Below, one piece after another: positions 45,121 to 53,288 of a stretch of 64,000 bases of DNA (position 1 is its first letter; every line of letters starts with the position of its first letter). This DNA is from Halomonas sp. HL-48 (GTDB taxonomy: Bacteria > Pseudomonadota > Gammaproteobacteria > Pseudomonadales > Halomonadaceae): contig NZ_LJZS01000013.1 of the NCBI RefSeq assembly GCF_001314875.1, positions 1 to 64,000 of the forward strand, read 5' to 3'. The notes beneath the pieces were generated by a model. The model did not search any database. It was not told the origin of the DNA and was given only the letters and a program-made list of their open reading frames with translations. The position numbers and the translations under genes were made by a program.

Positions 45121-45189
45121 ACCCTTTTAGCTGCACTTCACCAAGCGTTTACTCGGTGGACGCCCGCAATCTGGGTACAAATCGGCGTC
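45121..45189 (-). promoter_or_regulatory. SAM-II-type riboswitch aptamer in the metN leader
   Basis: A 69-base RNA on the minus strand matches the SAM-II core. P1 is GACGCC (45189-45184) with GGCGTC (45164-45159). The loop holds GATTT, then ACCC and ATTGC; the 3' segment is GCAGCTAAAAGGG. The pseudoknot forms as P2a TTGCG (45169-45165) with TGCAG (45135-45131) and P2b ACCC (45176-45173) with GGGT (45124-45121). Compared with the well-studied metX SAM-II RNA, the conserved GAUUU, AUUGC and GCUAAAA-GGG blocks are kept and paired positions covary. A 7-bp hairpin (CACCGAG/CTTGGTG, 45158-45139) is inserted between P1 and the 3' strand. The ligand is inferred. Confidence 0.85.
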
Positions 45190-45205
45190 TTACATTTGCG
45201 GCGAA

Positions 45206-45234
45206 AGTCTAGGGATCTGAAATGAAAATGTCAA
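45206..45234 (-). promoter_or_regulatory. Sigma70 promoter of metNIQ
   Basis: On the minus strand TTGACA (45234-45229) is a perfect -35 box. After exactly 17 bases comes TAGACT (45211-45206) as -10 box. The expected transcription start near 45199 places the SAM-II aptamer about ten bases into the transcript. Confidence 0.8.
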
Positions 45235-45452
45235 TTAAAAGCACAACATCCTGTGGTTTTTAAGGTGAATGTAAAGCTTTTAACTAAATAACGTTTTATA
45301 AAAAGAATATATTTCTGTTTTTTGCCAATAGCGGGTGTCTCTGTAGCAATTATTGACGCCGTTACGTTGATGGGCAGTGCTTCCAAATGGGGTGCACAAG
45401 ATGGTTTGTGCAGTAGTAAGCTTGCACACTGATTAATCAAAGCGAGGGCGCT

Positions 45453-46076
45453 ATGTTTACTGGCATCGTGCAAGGCAAGGTTGAGGTCGTGGAAGTGCGT
45501 GAGCTTGATAAGTTCCGTACGCACGTGGTGAAGATGCCCGATGCATTGCGCGAGGGGCTGGCGATTGGCGCTTCGGTAGCGCATAACGGCGTGTGCTTGA
45601 CGGTTACGGATATTTCGGGTGACCGGGTAAGCTTTGATTTGATGCGCGAAACCCTGCGGCTGACCAATCTTGGTGCAGTCGTGGTCGGTCAGTGCGTCAA
45701 TATCGAGCGGGCGGCGCGTTTTGGCGATGAAATTGGCGGGCATTCCATGTCGGGACATGTGATTTGCATGGCCGAGGTCGTGGCCATTGACGAAGCCCCC
45801 AATAACCGCCGGCTGTGGTTTGCGTTACCCGCTGCCATGGGGCGTTTTGTTTTCGAGAAAGGCTACATCGGCGTTGACGGAATAAGCCTGACGATTGGCG
45901 ACGTGCGATCTTCAGGCGAGGGCATCGAGTTCAGCGTCAACCTCATTCCCGAAACGCTATCTCGCACCACGCTTGGCGAGCGATTGCCCGGCGCACAGGT
46001 TAATATTGAAATCGATCCGCAAACCCAGGTGATCGTTGAAACGGTGGAGCGCGTTTTAGCCAGCCAAATGGGCTGA
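45453..46076 (+). CDS. ribE: Riboflavin synthase alpha chain
   Basis: Riboflavin synthase, 207 residues, dismutates two 6,7-dimethyl-8-ribityllumazines to riboflavin. Two tandem lumazine-binding barrels are seen: MFTGIVQGKVEVVEV with GVCLTVTDI in the first half, and GHSMSGHVICMAEV with YIGVDGISLTIGDV in the second. Called ribE or ribC depending on convention. It stands alone, divergent from the metN leader; the 210-base AT-rich upstream spacer contains no recognisable FMN riboswitch. Confidence 0.95.
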   Translation: MFTGIVQGKVEVVEVRELDKFRTHVVKMPDALREGLAIGASVAHNGVCLTVTDISGDRVSFDLMRETLRLTNLGAVVVGQCVNIERAARFGDEIGGHSMSGHVICMAEVVAIDEAPNNRRLWFALPAAMGRFVFEKGYIGVDGISLTIGDVRSSGEGIEFSVNLIPETLSRTTLGERLPGAQVNIEIDPQTQVIVETVERVLASQMG

Positions 46077-46293
46077 TAGTGGCCGCGCTTATTCTTTACG
46101 TGGCGACCTGACCGATTGGTTAAAATCTGGCCTGAAGTTTGCTTATGCTAAGCGACGGAAAGTAACAGACGGGCATCCGCCCGTGACCGACGGCTGCACA
46201 AGGTATCGCATCGGGCGTTACCTTTCGGTAGTATGTGCGGCTTTTCGCGCTGCCGGGGCGCATCGAGCGTTTACGCGAAGGATAAAAAGACCT

Positions 46294-47592
46294 ATGAATT
46301 TTCTGGACAAGCAATTCGGGCTCACCGAGCATCAAACCAGCGTCAAGACAGAGGTTATCGCGGGGATTACCACTTTCCTGACGATGGCCTACATCATCTT
46401 CGTCAACCCCAGCATCCTTTCTGAAGCCGGGATGGACTATGGTGCGGTATTTGTCGCTACCTGTGTAGCCGCTGCCATTGGCTGTCTGATCATGGGGCTG
46501 TGGGCGAATTATCCTATCGCGCAGGCGCCCGGCATGGGGCTCAATGCGTTCTTTACCTACGGCGTGGTCCTGGGGATGGGGTACACCTGGGAAGCGGCGC
46601 TGGGGGCGGTGTTCTTCTCTGGCCTGTGTTTCTTCCTGCTCAGCATTTTTAAAATCCGTGAGTGGATCATCAATTCCATCCCGCTGTCACTGCGGCTGGG
46701 GATTGCCGCCGGTATTGGCCTGTTCCTGGCCATGATTGCCCTGAAAAACGCCGGTATCGTCGTTGCTGACGACGCCACTTTTGTTGCCCTCGGGGACCTT
46801 TCCGAGCCGGCAGCGCTGTATGCACTGTTGGGCTTTTTCGTGATTACCGCGCTGTCCTATCTAAACGTCACCGGCGCGGTGATGATCGGCATTCTTGGCA
46901 TTACCATCGCCTCTATGGTGCTTGGCCATAACGAATACGGCGGCCTGATGTCCATGCCGCCCTCGATTGCGCCGACCTTTATGGCGATGGACCTCATGGG
47001 GGCGCTCGATGTCGCCATGCTGAGCGTGATTTTCGCCTTCCTGTTCGTGGACCTGTTCGACACCTCAGGCACGCTGGTGGGCGTGGCGCACCGGGGCAAG
47101 CTGCTCGATAAGGACGGCAAACTGCCGCGTCTGGGTCGGGCCATGATGGCTGACAGTACGGCTTCGATGGCTGGTGCCGCCCTGGGTACTTCCACCACCA
47201 CCAGCTATATAGAGTCGACGGCAGGGATTGCCTCGGGCGGTCGCACGGGACTGACTGCGGTCGTCGTTGCGGTGCTTTTCCTTGTTAGCCTGTTTTTCGC
47301 CCCGTTGGCGGGCTCCATTCCCGCCTTTGCCACCGCCGGTGCCTTGCTCTATGTGGCCGTGTTGATGGCTGGCAGTCTGGCCCATGCCAACTGGGACGAC
47401 CCGACTGACGCCGCGCCGGTATTGATTGCCGCCCTGGCGATGCCGCTAACCTTCTCGATTGCCGAGGGCATTGCCCTGGGGTTCATCAGCTATGCCGCTA
47501 TCAAGACCCTGTCGGGTCGCTTCAAAGACCTTAACCCGGCAGTGATTATCCTGGCGCTGCTGTTTGCAGTGAAATTCCTGTTCCTAGACTAA
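46294..47592 (+). CDS. AzgA-type adenine/guanine/hypoxanthine permease
   Basis: A 432-residue proton-coupled purine permease of the NCS2 AzgA branch, with about 13 helices. It has the family start MNFLDKQFGLTEHQTSVKTEVIAGITTFLTMAYIIFVNP, plus NAFFTYGVVLGMGYTW, FVDLFDTSGTLVGVA and the GTSTTTSYIESTAGIASGGRTGLT substrate region. ATG 46294 has AAGGAT nearby; the longer frame to 46183 is rejected. apt and gpt follow, so imported bases are immediately converted to nucleotides. A 6-bp hairpin lies in the leader at 46169-46184. Confidence 0.92.
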   Translation: MNFLDKQFGLTEHQTSVKTEVIAGITTFLTMAYIIFVNPSILSEAGMDYGAVFVATCVAAAIGCLIMGLWANYPIAQAPGMGLNAFFTYGVVLGMGYTWEAALGAVFFSGLCFFLLSIFKIREWIINSIPLSLRLGIAAGIGLFLAMIALKNAGIVVADDATFVALGDLSEPAALYALLGFFVITALSYLNVTGAVMIGILGITIASMVLGHNEYGGLMSMPPSIAPTFMAMDLMGALDVAMLSVIFAFLFVDLFDTSGTLVGVAHRGKLLDKDGKLPRLGRAMMADSTASMAGAALGTSTTTSYIESTAGIASGGRTGLTAVVVAVLFLVSLFFAPLAGSIPAFATAGALLYVAVLMAGSLAHANWDDPTDAAPVLIAALAMPLTFSIAEGIALGFISYAAIKTLSGRFKDLNPAVIILALLFAVKFLFLD

Positions 47593-47622
47593 CGTGGTTT
47601 TATCAACCCAATGAGAGACGCG

Positions 47623-48168
47623 ATGAGCATCTACGGCGATTACATCAAGTCCGTGATACGCACAGTGCCAGACTGGCCGGAAAAGGGGGTCAATTTTCGT
47701 GACATTACCCCGCTGCTGCAAAATAGCGCGGCATTTCGCAAGCTGATCGACAGCTTCGTGCACCGCTACCAGGAAATGAACCTGGATGCCATCGCGTCCA
47801 TCGACGCGCGTGGATTTATTATTGGCGCGCCGTTGGCCTACGAGCTGGGCTGCAGTTTTGTACCGGTGCGCAAGAAGGGCAAATTGCCGTTCAAGACCAT
47901 CAGCGAAACCTATACGCTCGAATACGGCCACTCAGAGGTCGAGCTTCACTCTGACGCTTTCCAGAAAGACGACCGAATCCTGCTGATGGATGACCTGATT
48001 GCGACCGGCGGTACCATGCTCGCTGCGGCCAATCTTATCCAGCGCAGCGGTGGGCATGTCGTCGAGACGGCCACCATTATCGATCTGCCCGAACTGGGCG
48101 GTTCGCAGAAGATTCGCGATGCGGGTTACAGCGTCTTCGCGGTGTGTTCATTTACCGAAGACGAATAG
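47623..48168 (+). CDS. apt: Adenine phosphoribosyltransferase
   Basis: Apt, 181 residues, salvages adenine to AMP with [21 protein letters not shown] opening ([16 protein letters not shown]), the [18 protein letters not shown] block and the PRPP loop [17 protein letters not shown] identify it. Two ATGs (47611 and 47623) are in frame; the second is nearer the GAGAGACG purine-rich stretch and is used. It follows the permease by about 30 bases and precedes gpt by 7. Confidence 0.96.
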   Translation: MSIYGDYIKSVIRTVPDWPEKGVNFRDITPLLQNSAAFRKLIDSFVHRYQEMNLDAIASIDARGFIIGAPLAYELGCSFVPVRKKGKLPFKTISETYTLEYGHSEVELHSDAFQKDDRILLMDDLIATGGTMLAAANLIQRSGGHVVETATIIDLPELGGSQKIRDAGYSVFAVCSFTEDE

Positions 48169-48175
48169 GCAGCCT

Positions 48176-48655
48176 ATGAGTACCGATCGCTATCACCAGC
48201 ATTTTACGGTCTCATGGGACCAGCTCCATCGTGATGTTCGCCAGCTTTGCCACCAGCTGGTCGAGCGTGACTTCAAGGGCATCGTGGCGATTACCCGTGG
48301 CGGATTGATTCCTGCCGCTTTGATCGCCCGTGAACTCAACGTGCGGCTGATCGATACCGTATGCATCAAGAGCTATGATCACATGGACCAGGGCGGGCTG
48401 GATGTGTTGAAAGGCGTCGATCACGACGGCGACGGCTGGTTATTGGTGGATGATCTTGTCGATACCGGCAAAACGGCGCGTGCAGTGCGCGAAATGCTGC
48501 CCAAGGCGCATTTCGTTACCATTTATGCGAAGCCCGAAGGGCGCCCGCTGGTCGATCAGTATTTGACCGAAGTGGCACAGCACTGCTGGATTCAGTTTCC
48601 CTGGGACATGGGCGTTGCCTATGTCGAACCCCTGGTTGATCAAGTGAAGAAATAA
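48176..48655 (+). CDS. gpt: Xanthine-guanine phosphoribosyltransferase
   Basis: Gpt, 159 residues, converts guanine and xanthine to nucleotides. It closely follows the E. coli protein: [32 protein letters not shown], the PRPP loop [35 protein letters not shown] and [11 protein letters not shown]. The start ATG 48176 lies 7 nt after the apt stop. The gene is too short to be confused with hpt, which is present separately at 59.3 kb. ung follows after 2 nt. Confidence 0.95.
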   Translation: MSTDRYHQHFTVSWDQLHRDVRQLCHQLVERDFKGIVAITRGGLIPAALIARELNVRLIDTVCIKSYDHMDQGGLDVLKGVDHDGDGWLLVDDLVDTGKTARAVREMLPKAHFVTIYAKPEGRPLVDQYLTEVAQHCWIQFPWDMGVAYVEPLVDQVKK

Positions 48656-48657
48656 CC

Positions 48658-49341
48658 ATGTCGACCCCGCTTCCCGATGACTGGAATCGCTGGCTAGGGG
48701 ATGAGTTTCAGGCCGACTATATGCAGTCGCTGAAGCGCTTCTTGGCGGATGAAAAAGCCGCCAAGAAAACCATTTATCCCCATTCATCGCAGTGGTTTCG
48801 CGCCTTCGAGCTGACGCCTCTCAGTGACGTCAAGGTCGTGATCCTTGGGCAGGACCCTTATCACGGCCCCCAACAGGCACACGGGCTTTGTTTTTCGGTG
48901 CAGGCGGGGGTGGCGGTTCCTCCTTCGCTGGTCAATATCTATAAAGAGCTGGCCAGTGACGTGGGTGCAAAGCCGGTCAAACATGGCCATCTGGAAGCCT
49001 GGGCGAGGCAGGGAGTCCTGCTGCTTAACACCTCGTTGACGGTTGAGAAAGGCAACGCGGCCTCCCACCGCGGTAAGGGCTGGGAGCCGTTTACCGACCG
49101 CGCCATCCAGACGGTTAGCGAGCATGCGCAACCCAGCGTTTTCTTGCTCTGGGGCAGCCACGCCCGGCAGAAAAAATCGTTGATCGACACCCGCCGTCAT
49201 CTAATCCTGGAGGCGCCGCACCCCTCGCCGCTATCGGCCCATCGAGGCTTTTTTGGCACGCGCCCTTTTTCACAGGCCAATCGTTTTCTGGTCGAGCAGG
49301 GCCGCACGCCCATCGAGTGGCAATTGCCCGACACCCCTTAA
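48658..49341 (+). CDS. ung: Uracil-DNA glycosylase (family 1)
   Basis: Ung, 227 residues, removes uracil from DNA to start base-excision repair. The catalytic aspartate is Asp66 in [20 protein letters not shown], and the minor-groove loop is [16 protein letters not shown]. It starts 2 nt after gpt, which embeds a DNA-repair gene in a nucleobase salvage operon; upp follows after 90 bases. Length matches E. coli Ung. Confidence 0.97.
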   Translation: MSTPLPDDWNRWLGDEFQADYMQSLKRFLADEKAAKKTIYPHSSQWFRAFELTPLSDVKVVILGQDPYHGPQQAHGLCFSVQAGVAVPPSLVNIYKELASDVGAKPVKHGHLEAWARQGVLLLNTSLTVEKGNAASHRGKGWEPFTDRAIQTVSEHAQPSVFLLWGSHARQKKSLIDTRRHLILEAPHPSPLSAHRGFFGTRPFSQANRFLVEQGRTPIEWQLPDTP

Positions 49342-49431
49342 CCTGGTGACGGCTTACGGGTAGAATACGCACCAATTTTGCATGCCTGCGGTCACCCGCA
49401 TTGCCCACCATCCCTGTAGTGAGGACGTCCC

Positions 49432-50061
49432 ATGAGTGTCTATGCCATTAACCATCCGCTTGTTCAGCATAAACTGGGACTGATGCGCGAGATTGATATA
49501 AGCACTAAGAGCTTTCGCGAGTTGGCGGGTGAAGTGGCGAAGCTATTGACCTACGAAGCCACGAAAGGGCTCGAACTCGAAGATCACACTATTGAAGGAT
49601 GGAATGGCGAGCCTATCGCCACGCAGCGACTTAAAGGCAAGAAAGTCACCGTCGTGCCGATTCTTCGCGCCGGGCTTGGCATGCTAGACGGCGTCACCGA
49701 TTTAATTCCCAGCGCACGCGTCAGTGTTGTCGGGTTATATCGTGATGAAGAAACGCTGCAACCGGTACCGTACTTTTCCAAGTTTGCCAACGACATCGAA
49801 GAGCGCATGGCCATTGTGATTGACCCCATGCTGGCCACTGGCGGCTCGATGGTGGCGACATTGGATATGCTGCGAGAGCGTGGCTGCGACAGCATGAAGG
49901 TGATCGTTCTGGTCGCCGCCCCTGAGGGAATTAAACGTGTACAAGATGCCTATCCAGAGATAGAAATTTACACGGCGGCAGTGGATGAGCGACTGGATGA
50001 AAACGGCTATATCGTCCCGGGCTTGGGCGATGCCGGCGACAAGATATTCGGTACACGATAA
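49432..50061 (+). CDS. upp: Uracil phosphoribosyltransferase
   Basis: Upp, 209 residues, makes UMP from uracil and PRPP. The family start [38 protein letters not shown], the [13 protein letters not shown] block and the PRPP loop [19 protein letters not shown] are present, as is the uracil-binding [17 protein letters not shown]-terminus. GAGGACG precedes the ATG. uraA follows behind a terminator-like hairpin, the standard upp-uraA pair. Confidence 0.97.
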   Translation: MSVYAINHPLVQHKLGLMREIDISTKSFRELAGEVAKLLTYEATKGLELEDHTIEGWNGEPIATQRLKGKKVTVVPILRAGLGMLDGVTDLIPSARVSVVGLYRDEETLQPVPYFSKFANDIEERMAIVIDPMLATGGSMVATLDMLRERGCDSMKVIVLVAAPEGIKRVQDAYPEIEIYTAAVDERLDENGYIVPGLGDAGDKIFGTR

Positions 50062-50078
50062 GCGTCTCGATCCAATCG

Positions 50079-50111
50079 GCCCCTGGCGATTTACGTTAGG
50101 GGCATTTTTTT
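50079..50111 (+). terminator. Intrinsic terminator between upp and uraA
   Basis: GCCCCT and AGGGGC form a 6-bp stem with a 13-base loop, followed by A and seven T residues. It could attenuate uraA relative to upp. Confidence 0.75.
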
Positions 50112-50147
50112 GCCCTGCCATTCTCTCAATGACTTGATAGGAGTCGC

Positions 50148-51398
50148 ATGATGCACGATGCGTCTAGCCAGCCCGAATCCTGGCCTAGAGTGTTGCTCAC
50201 CGGTGCCCAGATGCTGTTTGTCGCCTTTGGTGCCCTGGTGCTGGTACCCCTGTTGACGGGACTTGATCCAAGCGTGGCATTATTTACCGCAGGCGTGGGC
50301 ACGCTGGTGTTTCATACGGTGACCCGCCTGACGGTGCCTGTCTTTCTGGCCTCATCGTTTGCCTTTATTGCGCCAATCCAGGGGTCGATCGCCAACTTTG
50401 GCGTGTCGGCCACGCTTGGCGGGCTGATGGTAGCCGGGTTGGTGTACGTCGTGATTTCCATAGCGGTGCGCATCAAAGGGACCGGCTGGCTTCATCGCCT
50501 GTTGCCACCGGTGGTGGTGGGGCCGGTGATCATGGTGATCGGGCTGGCCCTGGCCCCGGTCGCGGTAGAAATGGCGACCGGTGAAACCAGCGACCACATC
50601 GGCTATGGAGCGGCGCTGTTCCTGTCCATGACGAGCCTGCTGGTAACCCTTATCCTTGCTGTATTCGGGCGCGGGCTGTTGCGCTTGATCCCCATTATGG
50701 GCGGAATCATTGTGGGCTATTGCCTGGCCCTGCTGATGGGGCTTGTCGATTTCACGCCCGTTCAGGATGCCGATTGGCTGGCACTCCCTGCGTTTACTGC
50801 ACCGAGTTTCCACTGGGCCGCGGTTCTGTTTATGATTCCTGTCGCCATTGCGCCGGCGGTGGAGCATATTGGTGACATGGTGGCGATTGGGTCGGTCACC
50901 CGCCGCAATTACCTTGAAAAGCCTGGTCTGCACCGCACCCTGCTAGGCGATGGCCTGGCGACCACGGTGGCGGCGCTGTTCGGTGGCCCGCCGAATACGA
51001 CCTACTCGGAAGTGACCGGGGCGGTGACGCTGACCCGGGCGTTCAACCCACGCTATATGGTGGTGGCGGCTGTACTTGCGATTTCACTGGCCTTTATTGC
51101 CAAGCTGGGTGCGCTGCTGCAAACCATCCCGGGGCCCGTCATGGGCGGTATCATGACGCTGCTGTTTGGGTCCATCGCGGTGGTGGGGATGAACACCCTG
51201 GTGCGGGCAGGGCATTCGTTGACCGCACCGCGCAACCTGGTCGTGGTGTCGTTGATTCTCGTGTTTGGTATTGGCGGGATGCAGGTTGGCGGTGGTCAAT
51301 TTACCTTGCAGGGCGTTAGCCTGGCAGCGTTGGTCGGCATTGTGTTGAATTGGCTGCTGCCCGCCGAGCCGGAAGACGACGTCGCCGATGCTCACTAA
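50148..51398 (+). CDS. uraA: Uracil permease
   Basis: UraA-type permease, 416 residues, fourteen-helix NCS2 uracil:proton symporter. It shows QMLFVAFGALVLVPLLTGLDPSVALFTAG, the substrate-binding VAIAPAVEHIGDMVAIG (with the conserved Glu) and GGPPNTTYSEVTGAVTLTRAFNPR. Two ATGs are adjacent at 50148 and 50151; TAGGAG precedes them. Its position after upp supports uracil as substrate. Confidence 0.94.
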   Translation: MMHDASSQPESWPRVLLTGAQMLFVAFGALVLVPLLTGLDPSVALFTAGVGTLVFHTVTRLTVPVFLASSFAFIAPIQGSIANFGVSATLGGLMVAGLVYVVISIAVRIKGTGWLHRLLPPVVVGPVIMVIGLALAPVAVEMATGETSDHIGYGAALFLSMTSLLVTLILAVFGRGLLRLIPIMGGIIVGYCLALLMGLVDFTPVQDADWLALPAFTAPSFHWAAVLFMIPVAIAPAVEHIGDMVAIGSVTRRNYLEKPGLHRTLLGDGLATTVAALFGGPPNTTYSEVTGAVTLTRAFNPRYMVVAAVLAISLAFIAKLGALLQTIPGPVMGGIMTLLFGSIAVVGMNTLVRAGHSLTAPRNLVVVSLILVFGIGGMQVGGGQFTLQGVSLAALVGIVLNWLLPAEPEDDVADAH

Positions 51399-51425
51399 AC
51401 CGCATTTATACGGAGCCGAGCGCTT

Positions 51426-51989
51426 ATGCAGTTAGCCACATCGTTACCCTTTCCGGTGTTGGGCATTGCGGCCTGGAGCGGGACGGGGAAGACGACGCTT
51501 CTTGAGCAGCTGTTGCCGCGTCTGGGTGATGAGGGCATCAAGGTGGCGGTGATCAAGCATGCCCACCATCGCTTTGATGTCGACCAGCCGGGCAAAGACA
51601 GCTACAAGCTCCGCCACGCCGGCGCGGCGCCGGTGCTGGTGGCCTCGCGCCACCGTCTGGCGCTGATGCAGGAAACCCCCGGCGATGCCGAGCCCGACCT
51701 CAACCAGTTGCTGTCCATGATGGTGGTGCATGTGCCTGATCTGGTGCTGGTGGAAGGGTTTAAGGCCTGGCCTTTGCCCAAGCTGGTGCTTTATCGTCAG
51801 GGGATCGGAGAGGCGGATATTCTTAGCGGTCCGCACGTCGCGGCCGTCGCGCTTGATGGCGCTTCCCCCGTGGCCCTGCCGGCCTCAACGACGCAGCTGG
51901 CACTTAACGACACGTACGCCATTGCACGCTGGGTGATCGAATGGATGGCGAGCCAACGGCTCAACGATGTTTCACGCAATGATAGGTGA
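51426..51989 (+). CDS. mobB: Molybdopterin-guanine dinucleotide biosynthesis adaptor MobB
   Basis: MobB, 187 residues, a P-loop GTP-binding protein that assists MobA in attaching GMP to molybdopterin. Walker A is [15 protein letters not shown], followed by [26 protein letters not shown] and the [20 protein letters not shown] block typical of the family. It precedes the moaC-moaD fusion by 4 nt, so the three genes mobB, moaCD and moaE form one operon. Confidence 0.94.
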   Translation: MQLATSLPFPVLGIAAWSGTGKTTLLEQLLPRLGDEGIKVAVIKHAHHRFDVDQPGKDSYKLRHAGAAPVLVASRHRLALMQETPGDAEPDLNQLLSMMVVHVPDLVLVEGFKAWPLPKLVLYRQGIGEADILSGPHVAAVALDGASPVALPASTTQLALNDTYAIARWVIEWMASQRLNDVSRNDR

Positions 51990-51993
51990 CACC

Positions 51994-52800
51994 ATGCAGT
52001 TAACGCATCTCAACAGCCGCGGCGAAGCCCGTATGGTCGACGTTGCGGACAAACAGGAAACTCGCCGTGAAGCCGTGGCCTCTGGACGCATTGTGATGCA
52101 GCCCGCCACCCTGGCGCAGCTGAGCGAAGGCTCTCTGCCCAAGGGCGATGTGCTGGCCACGGCGCGCATCGCCGGCATTCAGGCAGCAAAACGCACCCAC
52201 GAGTTGATCCCGCTTTGCCACTCGCTGGCGCTGTCGAAAGTGGCCATCGAGTTTGATGTGGATCCGGCGGAAAGCTGTGTTCATGTGACGGCAAGCTGCC
52301 GCCTGAATGGGCGTACCGGTGTGGAGATGGAAGCACTGACCGCCGTCTCCGTCGCCTGTCTGACGCTTTACGATATGTGCAAGGCCGTCGACAAATCCAT
52401 GCGCATTGAAGCGGTACAGCTTGATAGTAAGCGAGGTGGCCAGCGCGGCGAGTATCAGCGCGAGACCGCGCCGGAAGCGGCCGCCCCGATTGTGACCGGC
52501 GAGGGCGCCGCGGGTGAAGTGAGCCTTGGGGGGCGCTGTCATTCTCCCTGCGTGCTGGTCAAGTTCCTGGCCGAGCTACGCGAGCAGCTGGGTGAAAACG
52601 AGCGCGCCGTGACCTTCGACCAGTTGCCGAGCCGAGATATCGCCGGACTGAAGGCGGCACTGGTGGCTCAGGACGAGCGCTTTCAGCTGCTCAAGGACCA
52701 GCGCACGCTGTGCGCCATCAACCAGGTAATGGCCAACGACGCCGCCTGCATTACCGATGACGATGAAGTGGCGTTTTTCCCGCCGGTCACAGGGGGCTAG
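51994..52800 (+). CDS. MoaC-MoaD fusion: cyclic pyranopterin synthase plus molybdopterin synthase small subunit
   Basis: A single 268-residue frame joins two molybdenum-cofactor proteins usually encoded separately. Residues 1 to about 160 are MoaC, with [20 protein letters not shown], the PLCH motif, [13 protein letters not shown] and YDMCKAVDK. After a Gly/Ala-rich linker (about 160-185), residues about 186-268 are a MoaD ubiquitin-like domain, [16 protein letters not shown] to [14 protein letters not shown]. The free C-terminal Gly-Gly needed for thiocarboxylation is intact. ATG 51994 follows AGGTGA. moaE, the partner large subunit, starts 1 nt later, so stoichiometric production is likely. 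Confidence 0.9.
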   Translation: MQLTHLNSRGEARMVDVADKQETRREAVASGRIVMQPATLAQLSEGSLPKGDVLATARIAGIQAAKRTHELIPLCHSLALSKVAIEFDVDPAESCVHVTASCRLNGRTGVEMEALTAVSVACLTLYDMCKAVDKSMRIEAVQLDSKRGGQRGEYQRETAPEAAAPIVTGEGAAGEVSLGGRCHSPCVLVKFLAELREQLGENERAVTFDQLPSRDIAGLKAALVAQDERFQLLKDQRTLCAINQVMANDAACITDDDEVAFFPPVTGG

Positions 52801-52801
52801 G

Positions 52802-53254
52802 ATGCAGATCACTATCCGCGTGCAGGCAGCGCCTTTCGATATGGCCTTCGGCTACGAGGACAGCATTGCCGGGCGAACCGATATTGGCGGGATCGTCAGC
52901 TTTACCGGGTTGGTGCGTGACTTCAACGAAACCCCCGATGTGACCGGCTTGACCCTCGAGCACTACCCGGGAATGACCGAGGCGACCCTGCAGCAGATTG
53001 CCGAGCAGGCGGGAGAGCGCTGGTCGCTCAATGCCGTGACGATCATTCATCGCGTGGGGTATATGCGCCCGGGCGATGCCATCGTCAGAGTGCTGGTGGC
53101 AAGCGCCCACCGGCGGGAAGCCTTCGAGGCCTGCGATTTCATCATGGACTGGTTGAAAACCCAGGCGCCATTCTGGAAGAAAGAACACGGCCGGCAAGGC
53201 GACTACTGGGTCAAGGAGCGGCGCTCAGATATCGACGATGCGGCCCGCTGGTAG
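52802..53254 (+). CDS. moaE: Molybdopterin synthase catalytic subunit
   Basis: MoaE, 150 residues, the large subunit that inserts sulfur from MoaD thiocarboxylate into precursor Z. Motifs are GGIVSFTGLVRDFN, LEHYPGMTE, VHRVGYMRPGDA-type (IIHRVGYMRPGDAIVRV), SAHRREAFEACDFIMDWLK, and the catalytic lysine region APFWKKEH. ATG 52802 is used, one base after the moaCD stop; the frame to 52757 lies inside moaCD and is rejected. Confidence 0.95.
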   Translation: MQITIRVQAAPFDMAFGYEDSIAGRTDIGGIVSFTGLVRDFNETPDVTGLTLEHYPGMTEATLQQIAEQAGERWSLNAVTIIHRVGYMRPGDAIVRVLVASAHRREAFEACDFIMDWLKTQAPFWKKEHGRQGDYWVKERRSDIDDAARW

Positions 53255-53288
53255 TCGATGGTCCTCTCTCTACAGCGCCAATGCTGGT

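Noticed and set aside
45240..45452. FMN riboswitch upstream of ribE
   Set aside because: The conserved RFN-element sequences and six-stem layout are absent from the AT-rich spacer.
46169..46184. Hairpin ACGGGC-ATCC-GCCCGT in the azgA-type permease leader, considered as a purine or guanidine riboswitch
   Set aside because: No conserved riboswitch core surrounds it and no expression platform with a U-tract is visible.
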